Source of the DNA: Hydractinia symbiolongicarpus
Taxonomy: Eukaryota; Cnidaria; Hydrozoa; Anthoathecata; Hydractiniidae
Length of the DNA: 64,000 nt
Reading direction: 5' to 3'
Assembly (NCBI RefSeq): GCF_029227915.1
Contig: NC_079880.1
Span: forward strand, 20,274,501-20,338,500
Under the pieces are notes generated by a model. That model had not been told where the DNA came from, did no database searches, and saw only the letters and a program-made list of their open reading frames with translations. Shown in pieces: positions 34,263 to 47,231 of the stretch (the first letter of the stretch is position 1; each line of letters starts with the position of its first letter). The position numbers and the translations under genes were made by a program.

Positions 34263-36852
34263 TTTGATTACTCAACCCTCTACTTTTAATACCATTCCGT
34301 CGGCCTTGAATCCATGTTTCGCAAACATGACGTCAAATAACGTTTTAAACGTCTCTAATCTTATACGCTTGTATAAAGCATTTATTAAATATTTGCTTAA
34401 TGTCCAGCTTGGCTGTTTAAGTCTTTCTGAAAAAAAACTGGGTACATGTAAACATCCTCCACTGAAATTATAAACTAAATAAAATAAATTAAAATGGTAG
34501 CCTGTTTCTTCTTCTAAGGTATGGTATATAACTTTCTCAGGGAGCAAGTCATGAAATTTTTATACGTTTCAGAGTTTAAATAATTTACTGTCAAGTGGGT
34601 GAAAATATTAGTCGATTTCACAATACTTACCAACATGTTTGTTAAAAATCTAACCATTATAGTCAGTTTTTGGAAGATTGTTATTAAGAATCTTAACAAT
34701 GTTGGTGATAAGAAAAATCCACTTGATAGATGATTGTTTGATGATGTTTGGTAACCCACCAAATACAGCTTTTTGATTTCCGCCGACCGCTACGCGAGGC
34801 GGAATCTTTAAAATCGCCTTGAGGGATACAGCTAGGCTGGATGCACGGGGTTGTGATATTTAGGCTTTAGGCTAAAATATTTGCTCGGACCCTGTCATTG
34901 TTATTACCTGAGAAGCCAATAGGAAAACTTCGTTTCTTTTACAGCTAATAAGAGTACAGACTTTAAATAATATGATCTTTACGATCTTCTAGTATTCTAC
35001 ATTCCTTGGCCAAAGCTTTGAGGTATGACCAAAAGCATTTTGAATTCTTGTCGTACGAATCTTGTCCTTTTGCTGTGCCTGTGGGGAATTTCTTTTAAGG
35101 TTGGCTTGCTGGTGGGAACTCCAGAGTAGTTTATATTATAGTATACTTGATATAAGGTAAGAATTATTGTATTTTGATTAGCTAGCTGGTGTTTTTTAGC
35201 TGACCTGCACATGTCTTTGTCTATTCACCAAGAAGCTAGCTAAGCTATAGCTAGAATAGGGAAAGCTAGCTAGCTACCAGAAAAGCAAAGTTTTTAGTTG
35301 TGTTAATAGTTAGCCAACTGGACGTAGGTAGCTACCCCTTTCTTCTTTAGTTTCACATGGGTTTTAATTATCCATTTCATTCCCCAACCAACCAGACGCA
35401 TTATAGATACAAAATATTTTTTTTCGATTGGATAAAATTATACTTGAATTTTGTAAAATCACTTGTCCCCAGCTACAGTTAACCCCATCATATAGTAGCT
35501 ACCTAGTTAGACATGTTTCATTACGACACAATGGTGTTTATATTTCCAGACCCCAAACGCAAATTGACAGGCTAAAATATGCAGGCGATAAGCCATAGAC
35601 TATTTTATTTCAAACTTTATATCAAAGATTTGTTTATTGATCACTTATATACTATGTTTTAATCGTTTTTTACATCTATATTATAACCAGGACATGCATG
35701 TTTTTTTGTAAGCTGAAAATCCAGTCCAGATATATATATATACGTTTAGCCTTTCTAATTCACGACATCGTCGACACTGCAATTGGCCAAGGCGAATACC
35801 CAGGTGCATGTACTTGCCATGGGTTTTATTGCAGTTGGGTGTGACTTAATTTACATATATAAGTTTTATTCTCATTTTATTATAAATTTCTCTCTAAATG
35901 TAACTACGATTTGTGTATGGGAGCATACAATCACAAACAAAATATAAATTGCCCACATGAAACAGAGTTTGCTAACTTAGAGCAGGCAAATGGTAGCTCA
36001 TGTTGAATTTTTTGCTGACGAAAAATAAATTGAATTAGAAAGGCTAATGTTTAAATACTTTCATAGACTATAAGAACAAAATTACGAGTCTACAATTGCT
36101 ATATAATACAATTAAAGAACACTTGAGGGTGAAAAAGCGGAAAATCTGCTAAAATTTAGAAGTTACTATAAAAAACCTGACCCTAATAAAATTAAAGCAT
36201 CTTTAAACTCGCAAGAAAGAATGTTTTTCGTCTTTCTGGTGATATTTCACTGAAATTGTGGTTTACCGATGCTGTACAAATTTTTGAAGAAGTATAACCA
36301 AAAAAATCAAATATTTTCACAACTAATAATAATTTTTGTATTAGTCTTTCTTACATGTGAAATATGTTGTGAACACTGTGAATAAAATCATGTATATATC
36401 TGTCATGTATATACGTTATCTTTCCTGGTGGTTTATAAATTAGATGGGGGGGTAAAAATTAGGGGTAAATATGTTTTGTATGGAAAAGTATCCAATTGTA
36501 CTATTTTCCCTCATTTTTTGAATGTTTTTTCTTTTTCAGATCAGCCTTTATCAAAACATCCACCGTTGGCATTTTGAGCGAGAGAGTAAGAATAACGCCT
36601 AAATTCTGAAACATTCAAAAGTTCAATGTTACATAAAAGAATTTGTATATATCATAAAATGTCCAAAATTTTCTAGATTAATTTCAAAGACATTAAGTTA
36701 AAGCTTTTATTTTTTAAAGAATACTATATGTAATTTTTTATTTTATTTATATATAGACATTTTTTATTTATAAGAACATGAATATGGAAGAAAGCCCTTT
36801 CAATGTTTTTAACGTTTGAAATGCAGCCTATAAATATTCTTGAGATGTTCTT

Positions 36853-37010
36853 AATTTACCGTAAATGATGAAAAAGCACATGGAGTGGAAGCTTATTTAA
36901 TTTCCTCCATTACAGGGGTCGCTTAATTGGCAGGGCAGTTAATTAAGTAGTAGTGCTTACTCAGCAGGAGGGGTGATTATTCTGTAATTTACGGTGTTAC
37001 CGTAATTTGA
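36853..37010. repeat. Small inverted-repeat unit
   Basis: AATTTACCGTAAAT at about 36855 and TAATTTACGGTG plus TTACCGTAATTTG at about 36980-37010 bracket a GC-richer core (GGGGTCGCTTAATTGGC). Motifs resemble the ends of the 19692-20140 element. Confidence 0.4.
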
Positions 37011-37619
37011 TGATAATTTCTACAGAGTGTAGCACTTGGACTTTTTATATTTTTTAATATATTTATTAAAAAAAATTGTATTCAAGCTTCACAAAGCCTT
37101 AGAATAATCTTAACATGTTCTTAGATTTTAATACTTATGTTCTTATATGCTTTGTTTCGTCCTCAGAACAAAAGATATTTACGCTGGGCTTACTTTGATC
37201 GCGCTTTGTTCTCTCAGAATAATCTCACACTATGTAACATATTTTAATGCCATGCTTATTATCTCTGCTGATGGCGGAAATCTTCAAGCCATCGGGCTTC
37301 TTGTTCTAGTCTTTTATCTCTTCCAAAAAATGTCTCCCTTTGTGGTCACAAAAAATAAAGATTTCTGAAATGCAACACTGTGACCGTTTGTTTTGCCAAA
37401 AACACGTGTATGCTAGACTTATTTTTACAAATATATAACCCGATATGTTTCTCACTAATGACGCAAACATTGATAAAAGTTCTGTCTTTGTTTGAAGGAG
37501 AGGCGAACAAAAAAGAATTCTAAATCCTAAAATCTACTAGGGTAACTACTATAATAACAAATAAATAACTATATTTCATAACAAAGTATCTGTATATCTT
37601 CCTAACAATCATCTTACAA

Positions 37620-37860
37620 AATCTTCATAGTTGTACGGGATGAAAATAAGTAGGTTTTGGATGTACTTACCAGTAAACATCAAAAATAAGATCTTTCACT
37701 TAAGATAACCATGAATATTTCACGTGCTATAATAATAAAAGCATCTTACAACCTTTGTTTGAACTTCTCTGAACTTAAGAAATATCTGTTATGACCAACA
37801 ACAATATTTTTTTCATGTTTTGAGTCCCTTTTCCACAAAATACTACGAGCTTAGAAGGAG
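37620..37860 (-). repeat. Dispersed repeat, inverted partner at 63670-63900
   Basis: In reverse complement it shares GTATTTTGTGGAAAAGGGAC, ATTGTTGTTGG, ACAGATAT and CTTAAGTT with 63675-63760, and the AACCTACTTATTTT segment with about 63870. Order is conserved, with roughly 80% identity judged by eye. Confidence 0.65.
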
Positions 37861-38380
37861 GAAGTTTGTTATGATAAGAAGGCGCCAAGTTTGAATAAAT
37901 ACACAGACCGAAAACATTCAACAACAATTTTTTTTCACAAATCTTTACTTTTTTTATCTGCACTAACAAAGTAAAATATCAATAATATTAATAAAATAAT
38001 AAAAATGTTCTTCACATGTTGTTCAACATTTTTTGCTATTTTGATCTTAAACTTTTTTCTAACATTATTTTGTGCATAGTGTCCCGTGAGCATCACAATA
38101 AGGAGAAATATGTTCCATTGTTTTTTTAATCTAGCCACCCGTTTGGCCAATGTGTAAAAATACTGGATTTTTAAAAAAAATCAGTACTTACAGAGGTGTA
38201 AACAAATTTAATTGGTCGGTTGGTACTTGAGCTCCGGCTGTGCATCATTCGATGATATCTCGTTGGTATGTGTTAGTAGAAAGGTATGTCGCAAGGAGGA
38301 CATACGCCCCGCCCTCGTGGTATGTCGCAAGGAGGTAGTACCCTCGCCTCATCTACTACATGTGCTACAGAGATAGCATC

Positions 38381-38455
38381 GGATCGATAGCACAGTCGGT
38401 AGAGCTATCTCCCGGTAAGGGAGAGGTTGTGGGTTCAAGTCCCACTTGATCGATC
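38381..38455 (+). repeat. tRNA-like sequence (SINE head or tRNA pseudogene)
   Basis: An A-box-like TAGCACAGTCGG, an anticodon-type stem TCTCC/GGAGA around CGGTAAG, and a T arm GTGGG-TTCAAGT-CCCAC with a good B box are present. The 7-bp acceptor stem does not form at the normal spacing, position 33 is not T and the D stem has a mismatch, so it is unlikely to be a working tRNA. Upstream, GGTATGTCGCAAGGAGG is repeated at about 38283 and 38321. A SINE-type element is the better reading. Confidence 0.5.
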
Positions 38456-38460
38456 ATCTT

Positions 38461-40559
38461 TGCAGCACTTGGGAAGCTAATGTGCAAGCTTACTTATACC
38501 AAAAGATGTAAACAAAACAGGTATTTTTAACACACTGCTTATATTTTGGGTCTAGTTTAATGCCGTTCTGCAAAGTTTGGAAAAATGACCGTTTTTATGT
38601 GAAAAACATCAAATTGTTATAACCCTACGAATATTTTCAATATAAAAAAATCTTCGTCTTTTCTTTAGGAAGTTTCTTGTTATGATGGCTGGAACATGTA
38701 AATTGATTTATTTATTATTTATTTATAAAGCTAACTATGCCAGCCGGTCTGGTCTTTGAAATCAACGCAGTCATTATGAACTTTTATTCCGCAGCCGTGC
38801 CGTGCGCAGTTCGCCTCTCCTTTAAAAAGGTGAACTTTATGATATGCATTCGAAATTAGGAAATTATAGTTACGTTTGCATTATTTATTTGTGGCCAGTT
38901 TATGATGGTCACGTGATCACACATTTTTTTCTATTTGGTAAACTGACTATACCAACCTCGTTCTTATACCTTTACCTGATTTATCAACGCGACAAGCCGA
39001 AAGTTGTTACAAGTAGAATGTCTGAAAATCTGTCTTTATAAGAGCTTTTATTTGAGGTACATTTTGTCTGTATGCTCTTTTTCTGGTAGTTTTTTCAGTA
39101 ACAAAGCTGCTAGAAGATAGCAAGCTAGTTACTTGTCTGTAGCTAACTAGCTGTTGTTAAGGTACAACACCTTTTCTATTTTAGGATCAGGAACAGAAAA
39201 CAGTAAGCGAAATTTTAAATTTTTTTACCGTTTTTACCAGTCCTAGTTAGAAAAGTTTCAATTTTCCAGCACTTTTATAAAGTTAAGTTTGGCTACTTAG
39301 TAAATGCCATGGTTTAAATTCAGTGCAAAAAGTTGAAGCGAGGAGACACATATTTTTGCCAATGCGTTCCATTTGGTGCGTTCTTATCAGAACATTGGCA
39401 AGAATAAAAATAGCGACTGTTTTCATAGATACATGAAAGTTTCTTTCAGAAAAAAAATACTATTTTACTATGTAACTAAGCTTTGTCTCGACTTTTGATC
39501 AAGTTCATGAACGAATAACTTGCGAAAAGGAAAGCCATCGTAAGCCGAAACCACCTAAATTCTACCAAAACGATTGGTTTTAGTAGGCCTTTGAAAAAAC
39601 TGTTTTTGCCTTGTTAACGTGTATCGCCAATGTGATTGTGGAATTCCGAAAAATTGTTCGAGTACGTATATTTAGCTGACGAATCCTCAAAACAATAGGC
39701 GTAAAGAGCGATATGCTCACAAAAATGTATAAATTACGGGTTTGAGTTTGTCGTTATTTGTCGTAATTTAGCGAAAATTCTGGACTTAAAAATACCCCAA
39801 GAAGTATATAGGTTTGCGTCAGTTCTATTTTGGGGAAAGAGTCAAAGTGTTATATGATTTGTCGTATCAACTTCTGATAAAAACCTCTTCTTCAGTGCTT
39901 TTTTAAAAAATAATCACGGTATATGTGTGCATGTTTTGAATCAAGTCGTCATGTTCGGTAAAAATAAAATTATTAAACGGAAAGTAAAATTCTAGCAATA
40001 ATGAATCTATAGACATCATTAAATCCAGAACAAACCTTGTGAATAAGAACGCATCCGCCATTTTTCTAATACTGAATCAAAAACCTAAAGATTATGCTTA
40101 CAATTTCTGTCGTACGGAATTTTGTCCGTGTACTGTATCCGTTCTAAACAAGTTTTTATTTACAAACATTATGCAAAAAGCCATTATTATTTTACAAAGA
40201 GGATTTTCATAAACTAATGTCTCCTTGGATCCTTGATATTGTTTTGCACCAAATTTTCCGTCTGACAGATTTTTAATCTTGTTTAGTGTTTTATTACAAC
40301 ATGCATCATACTTAAAATTATTTCCTTATTTCCTTATAATCATCGACAGATAAGATGATAATGAACCGCATAATGGTATACTTTTTTTCTCCGACAAATT
40401 ATTTTTTGAATTATTACTGTGTTGCGGATAATAAGATTGTAGAAGTTTTGATTGAGAATAGATTTGAAAAGCTGAGAATCTGAGTAAACCCTTAGTTCTT
40501 TTAAACATTTAGAAACGCCCTGATGTTCAAGTTTTGATCGAGCTCGAATAGCGAGGGAG
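38461..40559. other. Non-coding stretch
   Basis: No coding region or strong repeat that I can support. Confidence 0.5.
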
Positions 40560-41480
40560 TTGAACTGTAAGAACTGTCTGTCCAGCACATTTATCGTTAG
40601 TGAGAATATTCTCAATATGTTAAAAGCGGTTAAGCGACAAAATTACAAAAAACTCAAAAATGAAAAGAATCTAACCAATCCGCAAATTATTTTTAAACAG
40701 ACCTGTTGTGATTCCGCAGATAATGATTGCATGCTTGGGTATTGGGAAGATTTTTTCATACCGAAAAAGTTGTTGCAAATTACTGACAAAAGTTCCTCAA
40801 ATAAAAAGTAACGATTCCGATGAGGAGACCAATGGAACACAAATCACTTACAGCAAGTGGGCTCGAGTTGAGAAAAAGGTTCAAAGGGCTACGTGACGAA
40901 ACAGCGTTCTGACTGTGTCAACAGATGAAGGAAAAGCGCGAAAAGCATCAAACAATTTTTAATCGAAGTTTAAAACAAGCAATCACTCTAGAATCATTCT
41001 CCTGTGTTACTAAAAGCATTAGGATTATGGAAGAAAAATTTTTACTAATAATGAAAGTCATTGTCTGGAGTGACGAGATGGTTTCGATGCAGATTTGTGT
41101 TTATGATGTTGGCGATCAAGCAATTGTTCTTGAGTGGCATTTAGTCTTTCCTGCTCTTAAATCGGGAAAGGTTTCGGTAAGAAATCTAGAAGAATTTGTC
41201 CACGCTGCCATCGTTACTTTAATAATATCAAATTACATGTTTTTCAGAAGTTTCAAAACACTTTAAGTACACAAATCTTGGAAGAGAGATAAGCAAGAAG
41301 AATGTACCGTTATCAAAACACGATACATGGCGTATTACCGATCTCAGAAGAACATCAAGTTTGTGGCTATCCAGATATAAAGTCGATGATAATACGCGTG
41401 GTCACTGTCTTGCCAATTACGAAGTCAGTAATATGGCAGACGAATGGCTTTGTTGCCCACTATGTAAAAATAGTTTCATA
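40560..41480 (+). pseudogene. Decayed coding-like blocks, unknown family
   Basis: Plus-strand blocks at 40560-40811 (NCKNCLSSTFIVSENILN; TCCDSADNDCMLGYW), 40925-41266 (SDEMVSMQICVYDVGD) and, after a stop, 41270-41480 (KYTNLGREISKKNVPLSK; ADEWLCCPLCKNSF) look like pieces of one protein with several Cys pairs. Frames differ between blocks. I do not recognise it; a transposon remnant is likely. Confidence 0.3.
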
Positions 41481-41956
41481 AAAAATACTTTTATAAGTTA
41501 TAATAAGTATATATTATCTCTTTGGCAGAAAGGGGGGTAAACGACCCCCTCCCACCAAAAAAAAAGATATCATTAATTACAATCGGCGAACGCAAAAACT
41601 TTTTTTGCTATATACAAGCTCTTTTCTATGTTCAAACTTTCCATAAAAGCCGTGTTAGCCGGTTGCGTACATATTTGTACATACGGTTTCTAAAATTTTT
41701 TAGCAACAAACATTTTGCTGATTTGGATTTACTGTATAATGTTTTTTTGTTTTTCTTCACTTCTTCTAATTTTTAACTTCTTTCTGTTGGATGGACAACC
41801 TTTTTGACTATTCTTTTTTACTATGTTTTGCATTAATTGCAAAATACACATTAGCATTTTCCAAAAGCTTGCATAAATAACAAGAAAACATTTTATAAAG
41901 CAAAAAATGCAATTATTTGAAGAATTGTAATAATTTTTTAACAAAAATATTAAATA

Positions 41957-42065
41957 TCTGTCGGACGGATAATTATGTTTTTATGGAATCTCGTTAACTG
42001 AAAGACTTCATACCACTTAAAATGTTTGTAATCTTGCCGAATATTGGTTTTGTCCGTCCGACAGA
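41957..42065. repeat. Short inverted repeat (109 bp)
   Basis: TCTGTCGGACGGATA at 41957-41971 pairs with TGTCCGTCCGACAGA at 42051-42065, 14 of 15 positions. This may be a very small MITE or a hairpin. Confidence 0.6.
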
Positions 42066-42349
42066 AGATTGGCAAACTAAAGTGCCAATGAAAATAAAAA
42101 AATTATAAAGTAAATTATTTTGTTCCTATAAAAACTCGAAAAAGAAATGTTAAAAGCAATTTTTCAATAGATCTAGAAAAAGGACTAAAAAATCTTTTTT
42201 CTTTTTTTTATCGCGCTTATCTGGCAGACGATTTCCTAAGGGTATTCTCAAGTTTTATATTAGTTAACGTTTAGTTCCCTATAAAGAATAAAAAAAAATA
42301 AAAATTTTTCTGTCTAGTCAATCGCCATACTAAGTTTTAAACTTTAGGT

Positions 42350-42445
42350 GTGAATGGTACATGTAGAAACTGAGTTTTAATTAAAATCAGTTTAAGTATA
42401 GCCAGTTTAATTTAAACTAGTCTTGTTAGGAGTGAATGGTGTATT
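42350..42445 (-). repeat. Dispersed repeat, inverted partner at 16097-16183
   Basis: In reverse complement it reads CACCATTCACTCCTAACAAG then ACTAGTTTAAATTAAACTGG and CTTAAACTGATTTT, in the same order as the 16.1-kb copy. A second GTGAATGG at its other end suggests a short palindromic unit. Confidence 0.6.
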
Positions 42446-42775
42446 ATTTAGGACCTTAAAATGAAAATATCTCTTGATTTTTATTAGATTAATTTTTATT
42501 TCTTCCCTTGTTTATTTCCCTTACTTGAAGTGATCAGTTTGCTTTGTCAATACAAACCAATCCTTAGTTGGATTAATTTGATTTTTATTTACGACATCTG
42601 ACGATAAATACCATTTATCATTATAAAATCGAAAAAAAAAGATGCCAAAATCTTTTAGAAAGAGCAGAGTAGAGACTGAAGATGTTAATGCTCTTCAAAT
42701 TCTATCATAAAAACCTTAACAATAGTTAAAATAAAGATTTAGTCAAAAAAAGTGTTAATAGATAAAAGTTTTGTC

Positions 42776-42865
42776 TCCACCGAGCCGGATTTGAACCAGC
42801 GACCTAAGGATATCTGTCCCTGCCTCCACTACAGTCCTCCGCTCTACCAACAGAGCTATCGGTGG
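42776..42865 (-). tRNA. tRNA-Tyr (GTA) with a ~17-nt intron
   Basis: On the minus strand the acceptor stem CCACCGA pairs with TCGGTGG, the D arm is GCTC-TGTTGGTA-GAGC, the anticodon loop contains CTGTAG, and the T arm carries the B box GGTTCAAATCC. An insert TGGAGGCAGGGACAGAT lies just 3' of the anticodon, the canonical intron position. Removing it gives GTAGATCCTTAGG, as in animal tRNA-Tyr genes. The A box TAGCTCTGTTGG is intact. Discriminator base A. Confidence 0.93.
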
Positions 42866-43460
42866 ATACACTGCATTGTGAAATGATGGAAGTATATAAA
42901 ATAACGATTTGCTAGACAATTATTTTCCTAAGCACATGTCCTAATAACTAATTAGCAAGGAGGTAATATCGGTGTAAAAAGTCGCCCTGGTTACTAATTA
43001 ATGATTTGAAGAAAATGATTCAGTTAGCGGTTAGCTAGCAATTCTGCAGCCTCGGCATCGAAATATTTCGAATCCTCCTGTTTAACCTCACCTTATTTAA
43101 TATCTCTGATATTTTTGATAAAAAGAAAAAAAAGGTTCAACCAGGACTTGTTTTAATTCTGAGGTGCAAATAAGCACGTCGAAAGATCCAAACACAAAAA
43201 GTTGAAACACAGACAAAGTAAAAGTTGTTAAAAAACATAAACAAAGAAATTAAATACTTTACTACAAAAGAGAAATGGTTGTTGCTAAAATTGGCCATTG
43301 TTTTGGAAAAGAATAGTCCTTGAAAAATGTTTGAACTGCAGCTTCAGTTGTTAGGAGGGGAACTTTATGTTCGTTGTTGTAACAGTTAAACACATCCTTT
43401 TTGTATGTTTATTCAGTGTCTTCATTATTTCACTCGCAGAATAAAATATTCAAACTGTGA

Positions 43461-43780
43461 AAACAATGACGTTGTTTTTGCAACAATGACGTTGTTTTTG
43501 CAACAATGACGTTGTTTTTGCAACAATGACGTTGTTTTTGCATCAATGACGTTGTTTTTGCAACAATGACGTTGTTTTCGCATTAATGACGTTGTTTTCG
43601 CAACAATGACGTTGTTTTTGCAACAATGACGTTGTTTTTGCATCAATGACGTTGTTTTTGCAACAATGACGTTGTTTTCGCATTAATGACGTTGTTTTTG
43701 CAACAATGACGTTGTTTTTGCAACAATGACGTTGTTCTTGCAACAATGACGTTGTTTTTGTAACAATGACGTTGTTTTTG
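43461..43780 (+). repeat. 20-bp minisatellite, 16 copies, with 100-bp higher-order pattern
   Basis: Sixteen contiguous units of CAACAATGACGTTGTTTTTG. Each contains AACAATGACGTTGTT, near-palindromic around TGACG. Variant prefixes (CATC, CATT) recur every five units: units 3-7 and 8-12 both follow plain, plain, CATC, plain, CATT. The array is in frame on the minus strand only because the unit length and sequence avoid stops; this is not evidence of a gene. Confidence 0.95.
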
Positions 43781-44359
43781 CAACAAGAAAAAAGCTCCTG
43801 AAAAACAAAGTTGTCCGTTACGTTATGCTTTGGTTCGATTTATAAAATTTGAAGGCACTGCAATGCAGACAAAAAACCAGAATGTCTATAAGAGTACACA
43901 TAGTTAACCTTTTAGTTAACCTTTGCTTCGCATAAAAATGTTTTCAAGGTTTCTTACTAGGCGCGTATTCGGAATTTTTGGTTCTGGTTCTCCGACTTTT
44001 CTAGATTTTTTTTAAGCAAACAAAAAAACCCCGGAAACAGAAAAGTGCATTTAATTATAGAAACCTATTAGATAATCTATGCTGCAAAGTGTTTGCTGTT
44101 TATACGCTTTGAAAACAAATGCATGTTGTAAATATAATTTCCCAGGGCTTATTTTTTCGCAATCTAATAGTGGCTAGTGCTGCGCCAGCACGCATATATC
44201 TCTTATAATAATACGAAGTGTATGTGACGGTCATAGCGGATATCCTCATTTCCTTTAATATTGCCGAAATTTTCTTTGAAGTCGCCGAAAAAATTATGTC
44301 TTAAATGTTAAATTTTATGACGTTACGGCGCGACGTCAATAACACTACTTTTACCTCCT

Positions 44360-47231
44360 ATATTAAATTAATGAAGCCATTACAGTGCACTTAAAATTTG
44401 AGGCCAAATAACCTGGAAACGAGGTGGTGACGTTAATTATTTTTCACCACGTGGGTAACTAGGGACCACCTAGGACCAATTTGGGTAATTTTCCCCAACC
44501 TAGGTCCCCAAATCCGTTTCGGAATGGGCGGGTTGATGACGTCTCTGCAACCATTTGTCAAAGACGCATGATCCTATACATTTTCTTGATCAGCGTTTCA
44601 AGATCTATACGATGAAGGCAACAGGTATACAAATTTCTAAAAAAAATTTTTAAGGTTTTGACGGGTCTTTGCTGACGTCAGCAAAATTTTTAATCCCTGA
44701 TGTCTCTATAGGAGTTCGTCGAGAACATATGATCCGGTACATTATTTTAACCAGCATTTCCACCTCTACACATAATAGACAAAGAATAAACAAATTTAGC
44801 GAATTTTTTTTATCTGCACTGCACTGCTGACGTCAGCAAGACATCTAAGCAAACTCTCTTTTTATTGACCTTTTGCCTAAGTGGATTTCTCCACGGGTTT
44901 TATAGACTAGTCAAAAAGTAAAAAAAAAAAGCTCTGGGGACGAGATTACATTTTACTCGAGAAACCTTTTTTAATATCTTTTTAAACTGTCTATTGAAGC
45001 AGGTAAAAGTTCTCTCCATTTTGTCATAGAGTAAGATGTAAATACCTCGCTTGCTAACATAGGGACCAGTTTCCGCTCTACAACCCTTTATAATATTGAT
45101 TTAGAAGTTAAATAAACGTTAGTATAAAAAGCAAAGAACCAACAGAAGGTTAAAAATTTTCGCCGTTTCCTGTATGATACAAATTTGAGAGAGTGACCAA
45201 GAAGCTGAACTGGGCTATCGAGTCAAACAAAACAGGCTAAAAATTGCTCCCTACAAGTGTTTACTCGTGCGAAGACTGCGCTGTTTGAAAGTCAGTAATG
45301 AATAAAAACAGATAGAATGCTAACCTATAACAAAAAGGAACAGACCCCAGTTTCTCAAGAACTTCGCAAGATCAAAGAAGCTCCCATTTTAATATTATTC
45401 GCTTTTATTAGACTTTTTTATTAGTAAGAGAAAGTGCAAAAGAAAGTCGTTTCAGGAAACGAGATACCACTTTTAAACAATTAACGTAGTCACTTCCACT
45501 GTTTCGAAAACAGGAAACTAGAAACTGTTCAAAAGAATTTTCTGGTTACCTGATGTCTTTGATAAACCTTTTTATATTAAAAATTGAATAGAAAGGAACA
45601 TGCTTCGCACACGGAGTCTGTCGGATATTCTGACAACCCTAAAAAAGAAACTTGCCTACTGAGGCATTATGTCTTAAATCTGTAGTCTATACTTTGTTAA
45701 AAATCGTTTAAATTTTAAAAGAAGGATTTTCTCTGCGGTTAACTAATACTTTTAAGACATGCTTCCCATAAGCTAACGAAACATATGATTTCTATATAAA
45801 CGCTATGATAATTTGATCCTTATTTACTGACTCACAAAGTTAAATTAAAGTTTTCCCACTAAAATATTCTCGCATGAACAACATAATTGCTATTTTCCTC
45901 AAAATAAAATGGTAGAAGAAACGAGGAAGTTAAAAATGCGTTTCTGATATAAAAAACAAGTTAGTTAGTGTACACATTCTATTTGCATCGCCACTTACAA
46001 AATTTAAAAATCGATCTACCAAAGTAGCCAATTGGCGGATTATAAATTTAAATACAGCAAGTATGATTTTAAGTTAATTCGTTTCATCAAAAATTACTTA
46101 TATAATTTTATGAAGCTGACAGATTTTTCCGCAAGGTCTTGTTGTTGTACTGGCCGGAATAACAGTTGTTGCGGTTTCTATCGATGTGACTGTTCCACTT
46201 GCGCCATCTTGATTGAAAGTTATCGCCTGGTAATTGCTGAAACATCAGCTGAACTTTTAATTGGTTTTGATAAAGTAATGCTTACCGTACTGAAAAAAGA
46301 TTACTCGTATTTAATCCATTTCAAAATCTTGACTGGTCTAAAACGCGTAAATGTGCGTATGCAATTGTATCTAATAATTCGCTGGTGTGAGTAACCATGT
46401 GAGTCCACGACACGCAAAGTACGGGTCACTTTCTTACGAGGTGGCGTTACGCTAAAATTTACCAAGTTAAAGAAAGCGCAAATCAGGGGGCTACTATTTA
46501 AACTTTTATTTCTTTTTTTTCGTTATTTTAAAAATTAAAACTCATTTAATAACACTAAATTCTTTTTAATTTTATTTTTAAATGTTTCTATTTGTTTTGT
46601 TTTTTTTTGTTTTAAAAGCCTATGGTCGTTATAGTTCGAATAAATTTAATTTTACCCCCGGATGAATGTGTACGCTGTATCTAACGGAAACAAGTTGTTT
46701 ATCAACTAAAAAAGAAAAGCACAGCGAAAAAGGTTGTCTGTTTTTCAAAGTAATCCTGGAAAAAGTGATTTCAAACAATGTTGCTCATCATGAGGTTAGA
46801 TTAAAGCTTATATTTGTTTTTCTATATTTTCCATTTTTGTGTTCTGGAACCGATCATGAAGAACGTCTAAGGAGATATCAGGGATTAAGTATTTTGTTAA
46901 CGTCAGCAAAGACCCGTCAAAACCTTAAAAAAATTTGTGTACCTGTTGCCTTCATCGTATAGATCTTGAAACGCTGATCAAGAAAATGTATAGGATCATG
47001 TACTTTTGATAAACGGTTGCAGAGATATTAGGGTTTGAAGGTTTTTTGATGTCATCAACACGTCCATTCCGAGACGGATTTGGGGACCTAGGTTTAGGAA
47101 AATTACCCAAATTGGTCCTAGGTGGTCTCTAGTTACCCATGCGGTAAAAAATAATTACCATCACCGTCTCGTTTCCAAGTTATTGGTCTCAAAGTTTTAA
47201 GTCCACTGTAATGGCTTCATTAATTTAATAT
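44360..47231. mobile_element. 2.9-kb repeat element with ~370-bp inverted ends
   Basis: 44360-44735 and the reverse complement of 46850-47231 share TTAAATTAATGAAGCCATTA, ACGAGGTGGTGACG-like and GTGGGTAACTAG-like segments, CCTAGGACCAATTTGGGTAA, TTTCTTGATCAGCGTTTCAA and ATCTATACGATGAAGGCAAC. The interior has TGACGTCAGCAA motifs and degenerate ~170-bp sub-repeats but no transposase. It contains a broken copy of the small secreted-protein gene (46094-46378). Related copies are at 53733-55050 (both ends) and 50690-51210 (sub-repeats only). Confidence 0.7.
46094..46378 (-). pseudogene. Small secreted-protein family, broken copy
   Basis: Read on the minus strand, this matches the genes at 47677 and 55201: a degenerate signal region, then FNQDGA, TVTSIETATTVIPAS, TTTRPCGKICQLHKI. 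Stops and shifts break the first half and no valid open frame remains. It lies inside the long-TIR element. Confidence 0.65.

Larger units (their letters stand above)
32685..37619. other. Long non-coding stretch
   Basis: No confident gene. Contents: a partly duplicated segment (GTTACGAAAA then TAGAACTTTTATTGAAT at about 33455 and 33634); a short coding-like block at 34056-34262; a GC-rich hairpin CCGCC/GGCGG near 34782; clusters of GCTAGCTA at 35180-35340; an inverted-repeat unit near 36855-37000. Confidence 0.5.

Noticed and set aside
38381-38455. Functional tRNA
   Set aside because: The acceptor stem does not pair at standard spacing and the residue before the anticodon is not T.
43425-43746. 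Repetitive minus-strand reading frames (NNVIVAKTTSL-type)
   Set aside because: They are produced by the stop-free 20-bp minisatellite.
43461-43780. CRISPR-like regular array
   Set aside because: Units are contiguous with no unique spacers, and the setting is eukaryotic. It is a minisatellite.
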